From contig OX344749.2 of NCBI GenBank assembly GCA_947034885.2, forward strand, positions 2,371,501-2,435,500: 64,000 nucleotides of DNA, given 5' to 3'. Source of the DNA: Thuidium tamariscinum. Lineage: Eukaryota; Streptophyta; Bryopsida; Hypnales; Thuidiaceae. Below are positions 26,507-37,218 of this stretch, in pieces. Below the pieces are notes generated by a model. That model saw only the letters and a program-made list of their open reading frames with translations. It did not search any database and was not told the DNA's origin. The position numbers were made by a program, and so were the translations under genes. Positions within the stretch are counted from its first letter, which is position 1. The number at the start of each line of letters is the position of its first letter.

Positions 26507-27075
26507 TTAAGAGCCTTTTACCTTTGGTGTTTGCAAAACTTTGAGGTTAAAGAAAACCTAATTAAGTTGCTATTTTTAGTAGTTGTATTTTTGGAGAACT
26601 CTTTTCAAAGTCTACTTTCAGCATCACAAATCTAATCTTGAAAATGATTGACCACAATTTTTCTATTCAAGATTTTGTCAAGGGTACCCATTGCAATCTT
26701 GACTTTCTCTAGTGTGGAGGACTCTCAAAAATGAGCCTGAAATACACTAGATCTTTGAGAAAAAGTTACATTAGAAATTCATTTAAAAAAATTGTAGAGT
26801 AAATTTTGAGAAGCTATAAATTGATTGGGATTATGCATGTTAGGCCCATCTCATATATTTTTGCTCACCAACTTTTTAGATTTGACTTGTAAGAAGAGGA
26901 TTGAAAGATTTCACATCACTTTTGCAATTTTAACACCCTGACTCATGATCAAACATTATAATTTTTCAACCCATAAGTGATGTTAATTGATAAAGCTCAT
27001 CATAAAGTTGAATTCTTTTCACTTTAAAGCAAATTCCTATAAACTCAAAAAAGGCCTTGAGGATTTAGGGGTTAA
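26507..27075. repeat. TTAA-flanked element, family B copy 3
   Basis: TTAA lies at 26507-26510 with a worn left terminus, and GGATTTAGGGG precedes TTAA at 27072-27075. The copy is 569 bp and aligns with copy 1 from TTTGGTGTTTGCAAAACTTT onward. At the position where copy 1 holds family A it reads CTTTGAGGTTAAAGAAAACC with a single TTAA, the expected empty site. Confidence 0.7.
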
Positions 27076-27138
27076 AAACAATATGTAGAAATGGACAGAT
27101 TGAAGGAGATGGGAATTTTGATGTTGTTGGAGAGGCTC

Positions 27139-27490
27139 TTAACCCTTAAAAGGATGGATTGGTGACTTTGGAAATCATTGATTTTCATACTGTGGAGAAT
27201 AATTGGTTTACTAAAATTTAAATGCACTCATTGGAAGTCAAACTATTGTACAAGATCCCTCCTTTCCATACCAAATCCCAAGGATGAATAGTTGCACTTC
27301 TATCCCATGTGAAAAACATTAGAAGAAATTTGAGGCCTATGGAAGAGTGCAAGTTCCCAGATTGTAAAAACACAAAGATTGCCACAGGAACGTAGAATCA
27401 CAAGAATCCTACACAGTTGAGAAATTGCCACATCATTATTTTTTTAAATTAAAAAAAATTTGGATTTCTTTTTTACATTCCTAGATCCAA
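27139..27490. repeat. Family E fragment followed by family H half-copy
   Basis: TTAACCCTTAAAAGGATGG at 27139 starts a stretch of about 175 bp related to the short element at 51694-51922. At 27317 it passes into CATTAGAAGAAATTTGAGGC, the left half of family H (17095). A right end for either is not clear, so the block looks like a truncated composite. Confidence 0.45.
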
Positions 27491-28989
27491 TTTTTTTTTA
27501 ATTTGAAAAAAATACTTACCTAACAAGAACTCTATCATCCATAAGACACTGAATATATGTGTTGATGTTTATGGATAAGGTCTTAACCCCTAACGGATGT
27601 TAGCACTGCTACTGAAGTATAGATATTGTTGCAATTTTTGATTACAAAGGCCATTTGCATAAGCTAACATGAATGGAGGTTGTAAATTTTAGACAAGAAT
27701 TTAGATGGGATGGGTTTTTCAAAACAATTCACAAATATGTGATGATACCTTTAATTCTTAAAAAGACAACCACTTGTTTAGATGCCATGGAGTCCAAAAG
27801 GGAATAAAAAATCTCCTTGAAATAGGGCATGGGTCTTGTTACTTGCCCAAAGTTTATATGGTCAAGGCATGCAAAAGTGAATAGTGAATAGTCCTTAAAC
27901 GTTGCAACTTAAAATGTATTGTAGGAAAGTCATTTTTAGTATTGAAGATTTGGAGTGGACTCAATGTGTTGAAACATTCAAAAAGAATACAAAACCACTT
28001 TTTGTCAAGAGATCTCTCAAAACAAAGTACAAGGGACGTAGGGCCTCTTTATATGAATTGGTAGGTGGAAAATTTTGAGAGGAGGTGCTACAAGTATAAA
28101 TATCAATTGCACTTTGATTCATGCATGTAGCCTCTGTGGATGGGAAAAGACACAATAAGAAATCCACACATATTAAATTATGTTAAGATTGACTAGTCTC
28201 CATGTATGGGGTTGTTTATTGGTATTGGTGAAACTTCTGGCTCTTTCTTTCTTGCTTGTCCACCTCAGCAAGACAAGTGATTGAACCTATTTTGTCTTAT
28301 TGCCCACCATAGTCACGTGTAAGCTGACCCTTAATTAATCTTTTTAGAATGTTGTAGACACAAATAGCCTATTGAACCTATATTCTTCAATTTTAGTCTT
28401 TGTATACAAGATTTTTTTTCTTGCACAATCTTGTTGCAAAAAATCCAGTGAACATCACAAAGCAAGGGTGCACTCCCTGACAGTCTCACAAAAAATTTGC
28501 ATTGAAAAAACAATTTCTTACAAATGGCCTTTATAGTCAAAAGTTGCAACAGATTCGGTCGTCACATGAGCAGCGCTCGCCATGAGCAATCCTTGCGAAA
28601 ACAAGTCCTCAGACCACTTGGCAGCAAACTGAAATGAAGAAGCTGCGACGGAAGCAACAGTCGTCCTCCCGAACTTGCGACGGACATTACATACCCCGCT
28701 TCGCTGCATCCCTCCCAACGTTGACAATCACAACGCACGCACTTCACCTGCATGGAATTGCATTGAATAAATGCGTGCATTGAAACAGTCGGTTGAAGCA
28801 CACAACAATGTTCAGCATATATTTAGCAATTCCTGCATCTTGTTCACCTGAATTTGTTGGCCGTTTCTGAATCTGGTCTTTGCGCAATTCTGGCTGTGTG
28901 CCACATTTTGGTTTCATTGCCGTTGCTGAAATTGGGTTTATTGGATTCTCAGAGCAGAACTCTCGAGCTGGGTATTGGATTTGATCGTA
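27491..28989. other. Intergenic DNA and upstream region of the NmrA-like gene
   Basis: TTAACCCCTAACGG at 27583 resembles an element terminus without a partner. The 28540-28800 segment is noticeably GC-richer and carries overlapping short minus-strand reading frames of about 70-80 codons that I do not recognise. It may be a remnant exon or the promoter region of the downstream gene. Confidence 0.35.
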
Positions 28990-30494
28990 ATGTTGAAGCC
29001 TGTTGTGTTGATCGCAAGTGCCACCAGTCGCAATGGCAGCCTGGTGGCGAAGCAGTTGCTGGCTCAGGACAAGCACACCGTTCGATTGGCAGCACGGGAC
29101 CCGGCCAAATTGGCAGACCTGGTGTCCCAAGGCGCTGAAGCCATCGCCTTTGATCCCTTGAGCGCCGACTCCGTGACCCAGGTATGCATTGTTGATTTTT
29201 CACAAGTACGCTCAATTGGAGACTTCAATCTTACATAATCATGCCGTGTGTTGCTTTTCTTGGGGTTTAGGTTTGTCGATATTGCCAGTTCTCAACTTCT
29301 CGATTGTTTTCACAAATTCAAAGTTCTTTGGCTATCATTTTCGACTGGAGGAGGCTAGGCAGGCATTTTGATGGTTGATGGACTAAATCTGTGTAAAATC
29401 GACCACCTCGGCAGGCATGTACAGGCGTGGATTACGTCTACCTCGTCTTACCCACACTGGCCAGAGACGCGGAGAGCACCATGTTCCATAACTTCTTTCA
29501 AGCGGCTCACGCGACGGGTATCAAGCACATCGTCTATCTCTCCAGTATCGAGGCCGTTCCTGCAGACAACGCCGCGTTCAAGCCCGTTCACAACCACTAC
29601 GAGCACGAGCAACAACTGCTTGCGAGCAGGATCCCATTTACATCCCTCCGACCCGGCTGGTTCCATGAGAATCAAGTGAAGTACCACTCGGATGAAATTA
29701 AGAACACGGGTGAGTTCAGAACAAGCGCGGGCGATGGCGTGTATACGAGTGTGGCGGTTCAAGACGTCGCCGCTGCGGCCGTGGTGGTGTTGAGCCATCC
29801 GAGCCCGCATGCCGGGAAGATCTATCCATTGACGACGGACGCAGTGTCGGATGGGACAGTGGCGGCGATTGTCAGCAAAGTGACGGGCCAGAAGGTGAGT
29901 CTGAGCAGAATTTGGTCACAGCATCTTAACTGGGGTTTACATGTTTACACATTCCCCCCCAAATCCTAAACCTAAACCCAAAATTAGAATGTCCAAAATC
30001 TTCTAAACAATTCTGTTTCATACCCCTAATTCTTTTAATTCTTTTTTGTTGGCACAACATGGCATTGTCGCCATGGCAGATGGTACATGTTTTGAAAAGT
30101 GTTCCTTACGGGTAGGAGCTTACAGATACTGGTAAATACGTGTCAGCCTACGAAGGGTTGCGGTGTTGTATTTTTCTTGCCTTCCCATGATTCTTCACGA
30201 TGTGTTTCAATTTTTTGAGTTTAATTGGCGGTTTTCTGACGTGCGATTTGGGAACTCTTGAAGGTGCGGCATGTGAACCTGACGCCGGAAGAGCATCTGG
30301 AGATGGCAGTGAAGATGATGGGAGGTGGGAGTGCAGCGGAGGAGTTTGCTGCGGGGCTGGTGACTCTGGACTTTGAGAAGCGGGAGAGTTTGTTTAGCAA
30401 AGTGTATCCAGATTTGGAGCACCTGCTGGGCCACAAGGGCTTGTCCTTGGAAGATTATCTTGCACAACATGCCGCTGCTTTCAAAAAGGCTTAA
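28990..30494 (+). CDS. NmrA-like NAD(P)-binding (atypical SDR) protein
   Basis: A predicted soluble Rossmann-fold protein of the NmrA-like atypical short-chain dehydrogenase group; substrate unknown. Three exons, 28990-29181, 29415-29894 and 30264-30494, all joined in phase 0, total 903 nt and 300 aa, the usual size for the group. Seen: an N-terminal beta strand and nucleotide loop (VLIASATSRNG, residues 6-16), an Arg near the end of the second strand (RLAARDPAKL), DYVYLVLP in the middle, HIVYLSSIEA, a His/Tyr-containing helix (NHYEHEQQLL), and RPGWFHEN. The loop lacks the usual GATGxxG glycines except the last (SATSRNG), so cofactor binding may be altered. The start was chosen at the first ATG before the first strand. 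It converges on SPC25. Such proteins may be sensors rather than enzymes. Confidence 0.82.
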
Positions 30495-31216
30495 ATTTAA
30501 TTGGAGAAGAGTGTTATTGATTTGACCACCATTCTGAATAAGTGATTCATCAAGTCCACAAATGCTTATTAGAGGCAATAGGGTCCACTTGTGTACATTT
30601 TTGTGAAGAAATGGCAAGATCGAAGCATAGACAGTGTGTGCTTCTGAACTCTTGTAATTGTTTCTGTTCACTTGTATGTGATCAAGAAGTTGTTCGATGT
30701 CAAAGTCTGCTTTCAAGCTTTGCCATGACAGTTTGCGAGATAGCCCAGCTCTTGGAAGAATTGGGTTCAGTTGCGTTTTGAAAGAATTTGTGTTGTTCAC
30801 CTACTGATGCCACCGTGTCTTGTTTTGTTTTTCACACAAAAGAAACGAAATTTCATTGCAAAGGGGAAAATAAAAACCGTCCGGTACAGGATTGATACCA
30901 CCTTGTAAAAACAACCCTTGTAACGCCAATTTGAATAAGTTTGGTAGGATGAAATTTTTTAATGTACTGCACTGTACAGTACAGTACCTTGCAACAAAAA
31001 TTGGGTCTTGATGAAGTGAAGTGTTATAAAAATTTGTACGTGCTGAGTCAAAGAGAGATAGCAGCAGCCGCAAAGAGACAGTTAGAAGGTATCTGCAGCT
31101 GTAGCCTTGAAAGCCAGAGAGGGTCTGTTTTAGGAGATAACTTTGGTCCCAAAGTTCACGTAGTGCACAATCTTTAGACGCAAACAGTTCTGTTAGCCCT
31201 AGAAGAATGCCAGACA
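30495..31216. other. Intergenic DNA between convergent genes
   Basis: This holds the 3' flank of the NmrA-like gene. No recognised gene is present. A short palindrome-like CTGTACAGTACAGTA lies near 30972. Confidence 0.4.
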
Positions 31217-31330
31217 TTAACCCCTTGAAGCATTTTTTGAATTTTTGCACATTTTTGCTTATACCTCTGTACAGAAATATCATGTACCGCAATTTCATGA
31301 AATTGGCCATAGCTTGACCCTACTCACCCT
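31217..31330. repeat. Family F partial copy
   Basis: TTAACCCCTTGAAGCATTTTTTGAATTTTTGCAC begins at 31217 in pieces that match family F copy 1 (18953), including CATTTTTGCT and GAATTTGGCCAT-like segments. The right terminus is not recognisable. It lies just beyond the 3' end of SPC25. Confidence 0.45.
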
Positions 31331-31712
31331 AGTGAAGATGAACGAAATTTGCAATCACAAGCTTCTTTACAGAAAATAGTCAATAGCCTGAACTGAGGAA
31401 AGAACATCGATGAAAGGTACACAATGAGTATGGCACATCGCCCCAACTAAAGGGTGACTCAAGTATCTAACGTGCCATGCTGACATGTCAATGTGTACAA
31501 TTGCAACGAACACAATTTCGTGTACTGTATAACAATGAGGAAACTACCCTCTGCCAATTGGTATGTCACAAGATACCGAGCATCTGAGTCAATTTCTATG
31601 ATGGTATGCTGGAAAAAGCTCTCGGTACACCTCTCGGTACACTCAGGTGTACCCCACGAGCGAAGTATATGTGTACAATCCAAACTAGAATGAAGAGGAG
31701 TACCGAGATCTA

Positions 31713-34700
31713 TCAATTCACGAAGTACCGAGATCTAACCGCAAGGACTTCAAATTCTCGACGCATGGATCTCACAAACCGAGATAACTCGTTGCTGCTG
31801 TTCAGCGTCTCCACAAAACTGGGCGCTGCATCCACCCAGGGTGTACAATCAACCACTGCACCACAAACACTCTTGTTAAGCAGATGTAGAGACAAGAACT
31901 TCTCCGAACTGGACCACCACGCTGTTCTCTCATAACTTTTATCACAACTTTTATCACATCATGCGTGTTATTATATTAACCCTTGAGAGTCCAAGCTAAA
32001 CTCAGAAAGTCTCTTTTGAGAAGCTAATATACTCAATTATACCACCCTTCAAATATACTTCGAAAATGTAGGACATCATTTCTTCATTCTATTGGTACAT
32101 TTTGTTCTCTTTCTTGAGGCTTCTTAAGCGATTTTATTACACTCCTACAAATATGGAAGTGGTCACTTTCGACCATTTGGGCATTTAGGGGTTAGCAGAA
32201 CGAGAATCATTGCAGGAGTAAAGAGATAAAGTTAATTGGACTCCTCATCTACCACACGACCATAAGCGAGGGTAACTTACGCTTCCAAGAGGTGGAGCTT
32301 TTATCCATGCGAATAGAGAAACTGAACACACGATCAGCGTCGCGGGGATCCACATTGGTGAATATGAACTTCACAGCTGTCAGAAAAGCCCACTCGGACT
32401 TCAGTATAAACATGCAGACTGTGCCACATGGTGTATGCCATATTACACCCTTACAAGCAGACAGAATGTCGCTATCAAGCCTTTGCCTAAAACAACTTTG
32501 ATCCCAATTGCGACGGTGAGCTTAATTAATCACGGTCTCTATTGCAAAGTCAATGCGGGCATCATTACTCAGTTTCATAAAGCCTCTATGAGTTGCTACT
32601 GAAGCGTAAGATGATAAAGTGCAAAGTCAACTACTACACACGTTGCAAGTTGCTGATTCCTCATACGCTCACATACTTACCGTCAGAGTACTCACAACGC
32701 ATACTCAACAGTCGTTTGTACCATTCCGTAGCTTCATGCAACGCCTTCACTTTCTGTTTCTTATGACTTAGCTTGCCTGTGATCTCTGCAAACATTTACC
32801 CCGCCCTCCCAATTAGCTTTTATAAATGCTTTAAGACTTCCTAGTGTCAAGTAAAGTGAGTGAGCGACGAGGAGTCGAAAGAGGAATTGAAAAGAGGGAC
32901 TTGATTGAGGAGATATGGAAATTTTACCTGACATAAACTTAGAAATAAGTGCTTCTCGGTCTGCTTTAAGTTGAAATAACTTCGTAGTGTGCTCGTGGAG
33001 GTCTTCTAGTCTTTCATACGCTTCCGACGTTTCTTGCTCGCACTTGCTCAGCTCTTCCTGTTGTGCTTCCCTCCCTACAGTCCAACCGCAATACTACTCA
33101 AACCATTTTAACTCTACCTAGCTGGAAGTAGAAACTCTACGTCCTAGAAATAAAATAACCTATTGTACTGTATTTCCAACATCCCATTTCTAAAGTCCCC
33201 TGAAGGAACATTTGAAGGTTCAGGCAGGTTCCTATGATCTCCAATTTTGATGTTATTTCTTCAAACTTTTTTCGAGGATAGAAAAACACACTAGCTTTTG
33301 GGACTATTATTTTTCTTTCAATTGATGCCTAGGAGCAAAATTTATGCCACCCTAAGCTTAAAAAGGAGTTTGTTGGATAAAACCAAAAAAGTACAAAAGC
33401 AAAAGTAAGTTTCTTCAAATTTTGTTTCTCATAGAAATACTATTTTTTACATGGAGGATTTGGTTAATTCTATTTGGACTAGTAATGAGGAAGCTATGAA
33501 GACTCCTGTATTTCAAGCAATCACAACATCTTCAAAAAAACTCTTGTAAGATCCATTTTTGAATTTCATTTTCACAATTTTTCAAAATAAGTTCTACATA
33601 ATTAAGATTGCTTTTGAGAACAATCACTCATGGAATTAGTTTGTTTCAATTCCCCCTATTAATGAATTAGATTTTCATTTTAACTCCTACCTTCTTCTAC
33701 TTAACCATTTTCTAAGAATGAAAATCAAGTGTTTTTATATTAAAAAATTCTGAGAATCAACTCAATTCTTCAGCATAAAAAATTAGAAAATCAAAATCTG
33801 TAGTGCAAAAATTTTAAGCTATGAAGATTCAAAGTCTATATCTAATCATGCAAGGTGCAAAAAACCCTATTTTCTTCACTTAAAAAGCAAACATTTGAAA
33901 ATTGATGTGATCAATGTTTCTGAAATTTCTTCCACACATGTATATACCAGCCTAGTTCAAGATCCTATGGTTACATATGCAAAGAATTTTTTTTAAAACC
34001 TTTTTTGCTTTTTGCAATAGAAATAACAGCTTTGAGTATTTTTTATGAAAAAAATTCTTGCAACTTTAGGGGTTTTATCCCTAGCTAAGTGCCCAAATGG
34101 TTAAATGTGGCCACTTCCAGTTAGGAATCTGCAAGGAAGGAAACAAGATACACCAATGAAGAAATCATGGCCTACTATTTTGAATGATAGAAATATGTTT
34201 TGAAAGTTACTGAAACCAACTTTAGCTTCCAAAGTGGATTTCTTCTTTTAGTTTGACAGTGGGGTTAATTTTGAAGTCCCCTAGTTCCTCACTGGAGTTA
34301 CAGCAAACCATATTTCACTCAAACTTTCAAAGTCAGACAGCATTTGGTACATTCCTCGTGGTTGTCTCTCCCATAACAAAATCTTAGCTCGTCCGCAATG
34401 TCTTTGCCAAATGCCACAAAAACTCAAGAGACGGTGCGAATACAATCAAAATGCTGATGGATCAAGTGAACCTTTTCTGACGAACTGATCTTCGCCTTCC
34501 AAGATCTTCGATCGGTCCAATAACTCCTTGACATCCTCTGCAACAAGACATTGAAACACCTTGAGGAAACTTCACCACACTTTTAAATTGAGAAAACAAG
34601 CATTCGCGTTCAGCGAGCATACAACATCTCACTATAAAACTGAACTTGCTCTCTCTTATGGTAACCCCACCTAATCGCGAACTCTGACCCCAAAGCAGCC

Positions 34701-35660
34701 CTTCTTCATTCATGCGCCTAAAATGTACATTGAATCTTCGGGTCAATTATGGGTAAACCTGGAATTAAAGCTTCTGAAATTCATCAATATTCATGCAGAA
34801 TTGGAAAAATACGTGCTAAGATGTGTTGGAATCTTCTGTCAAGAACCATGCTCAACTCATCTGGACTCTCTTAAAGTGCACATAAGGTAGGCAGGTGCAT
34901 TGTGGCCCCCCGGCCCAATTTTCACCCTACTCCCGTACCCGATTTCACTCTGTTGCATCCAAATTTAGTGAAAACTGTACTCGGATCCACATTACAACTG
35001 CAATGTGAGGACTTGAGATTGAAAGAGTTGGAATTGGCATGAAAAGTGACCATTTTTATGAATTCAAATAACATCCTATGCAATTTATACACATGACAAA
35101 ACATTCATTCATTATTCCATACCCTTGAGGGATGCTTTTAAATTATCATTGCAACCGTGTCAGAGCCACAGTAGCTTCCAAATGAATCAGAATAATCCCG
35201 AGGGGCAAGATTGGGAAGCAATATATCTAAACTTTGACCACCTACAATGCAGATTCTTTTTGTCAAAAATGAGTTAACCGGAACACACGCGGAATTTTCT
35301 CTGATTTTCCATTCTTTTGCAAAGAGTTTTTTTGTGAATCCATAAGTACAACAATCGGACCGTCCACACAGCGTGTCATCCTACCTTACCTTACCTTAAA
35401 ACTAAAAAGACTAAAAAAAATTTGATCGCATACCGGTACGAGCTTTCACCATACTCCATCAGAAAGCTCCATTACAATACGAAATACAAGAACAGAATGC
35501 ACGAAAGCTAACCTTGGGAAGAGAGACGAATGGAGGCGGCAGCTGCAGTAGCGTCACTCAACAAGCTCTCCACCTGCGACCTCCAAGCATCCATGCCCTT
35601 GAATATGGAGGCGAGCTCCTTGCCCATCTGAGCGGTGCCATTGCTCTCATTCTGTTCCAT
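31713..35660 (-). CDS. SPC25: Kinetochore protein SPC25 (Ndc80 complex)
   Basis: SPC25 pairs with SPC24 in the Ndc80 complex, linking kinetochores to spindle microtubules. Six exons, 35513-35660, 34472-34537, 32928-33074, 32681-32785, 32281-32376 and 31713-31855, are all joined in phase 1. The coding sequence is 705 nt, 234 aa, in the family range. Residues 50-150 are charged and heptad-like, consistent with coiled coil (EELSKCEQETSEAYERLEDL). The C-terminal globular domain starts at about 155 with VKFIFTNVDPRDADRVFSFS and ends with DCTPWVDAAPSFVETLNSS and FVRSMRREFEVLA, matching the Spc25 C-terminal pattern. The start is the first ATG of exon 1 (MEQNESNG). Introns 2 and 5 contain TTAA-flanked elements. 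The family call rests on the C-terminal domain; the N-terminus alone would not identify it. Confidence 0.88.
31976..32195. repeat. TTAA-type element, family G copy 1 (SPC25 intron 5)
   Basis: TTAA at 31976 is followed by CCCTTGAGAGTCC; the right end is CATTTGGGCATTTAGGGG followed by TTAG at 32192-32195, a one-base variant of TTAA. Length is 220 bp. Its reverse complement aligns with 34077-34268 and 63084-63320. It lies inside an intron, so it does not change the protein. Confidence 0.55.
33187..34076. repeat. Family D copy 2 (SPC25 intron 2)
   Basis: The left end TTCTAAAGTCCCCTG mirrors the right terminus of family D copy 1. The right end CTTGCAACTTTAGGGG precedes TTTTA rather than TTAA. The last 200 bp align well with 18190-18390. 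Intron 2 of SPC25 has grown to about 1.4 kb mainly through this and the next element. Confidence 0.5.
34077..34268. repeat. Family G copy 2 (SPC25 intron 2)
   Basis: It begins CCCTAGCTAAGTGCCCAAATG and ends GACAGTGGGG followed by TTAA at 34265-34268. The interior shares GATAGAAATATGTTTTGAAAG and TTAGCTTCCAAAGT with copy 3 at 63084 in pieces. It directly abuts family D copy 2. Confidence 0.5.
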
Positions 35661-37218
35661 TTCTCAAGGGATCGTCGATTTCCCGCACAGAAAAACACTA
35701 CAACTAACCATGAAAAGAAAGGGGACCTGAAATAAGACCTCTTAACAAAGGGACGTTTCAATTGGACCTCGCCATGGCCTTGATTGTTGCTGTGCGACGA
35801 GGGGCGAGGAGCCGAGGACTAAGCTGCGACGCAATGGCGGGGGCTCAATTCAAATCGAGAGAGACGAAATAGGAAGTTGATACCCGTATGGATGGATGCA
35901 GCAAGGTCTCTATCTCGGTGAGCATGATTGATACCCGCCTTCGGTTCTCACGTGTTCGTAGATGACCATGCCCGACGGATACCAATTCGATGCATCAGGG
36001 TCTTTACCCAATCTGGGAGTAAAACAATCAAGGGTATACTGGGAAACCAAAAAAGTATAACCATAAGTGGTTCTACATGGGCTACTAAATCCTTCAGTGT
36101 CTGATTTTTTTTTGAATTTTTCAGATTTTGCTTACATCGTTGTAAGAATGTACTTTATTGAATTATTAGGGTTTATTTTAGATAAAAAAACAATACATTT
36201 GTAAAACAAAATAAGCAAAAATGTATCATCTTTTAAAAATTCAAGATTACTTTTGGATGAATGAGAAGGTATTTGGACAAAACATTTGGTTGAAGCATTG
36301 TGTTCATCATTAGACATCTAGATTTAGTGTAGGAACATTTACTTTAAATCCTATAATGTCATGACAAACACTAAGTATTTGATGGAGGCAAAGAATCCTT
36401 ATATATTAGATGAAGGCACAAATGTTCATCCTCAAAATTTTGTATAGAAACGAGAGGTCTTGCACAATAATTTGACCTCCAATTTGACCTCCAAAGCGTG
36501 TTCTTGTTTTTTAAACAGGTGATTCACATGGGTCAAAAAAGGATGATTTTCATATTGACCAACCTATCCTTCTAGAGTTACAAAAGATGAGATAAATGAA
36601 GGGCAACACTTCATGGCTTACAAGATAATTTCAAATCTTCAACCAAAACACATCACCAAAATAGACTCATTTCAATTATTGTCTTTTTCATTTCATCTAC
36701 TTTCTTCTTCTTTTCCAAGCTTTGTCATCCATTGATTTCACCTATTAACTTACTATGTTGCTTTTGTGAATCCATACGGAGACGTGATAGTTACAAGTAA
36801 CCAAGTCGTATTGTATCCACATTGTACACATACATCAGAAAATTTACTTCATGTTGTTTCCAGATGGAAATCATAAACGGAACAGGGAATAAGATACAGA
36901 ATCAATTCAACACTAATCTCAGAACGGTCTCCCAAAACATTTTAGTAATCCTTTTAACTCTTACAGTTGCCAATCCTGTATTAAATAAAAAACCCAAAAA
37001 AGGCTTTCCAGCGCCCACAAATTCAATCAAGGTCAAATTTGTTACACAAATTCAGACCGATCCATAGAGGGTCAGCAATTCAAGGATAACTCTATAATAA
37101 CAAATAAATATATACTGTAAGTTTGAAACATCAATAATTACTCATGCTTCGTATTCCACCTGAAACGCAAGAGTAGTTATTTTGCAAATAAAACTCAAGT
37201 CGACACTGGGTGGATCAC
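35661..37218. other. Intergenic DNA between SPC25 and NPC1
   Basis: This contains the SPC25 upstream region and the NPC1 3' flank; both genes read leftward. A segment near 36360-36500 weakly resembles family E on the minus strand. No gene was recognised. Confidence 0.45.

Noticed and set aside
28518..28801. Minus-strand reading frames of 69-79 codons upstream of the NmrA-like gene
   Set aside because: Two frames overlap each other, neither resembles a known protein, and no partner exon was found.
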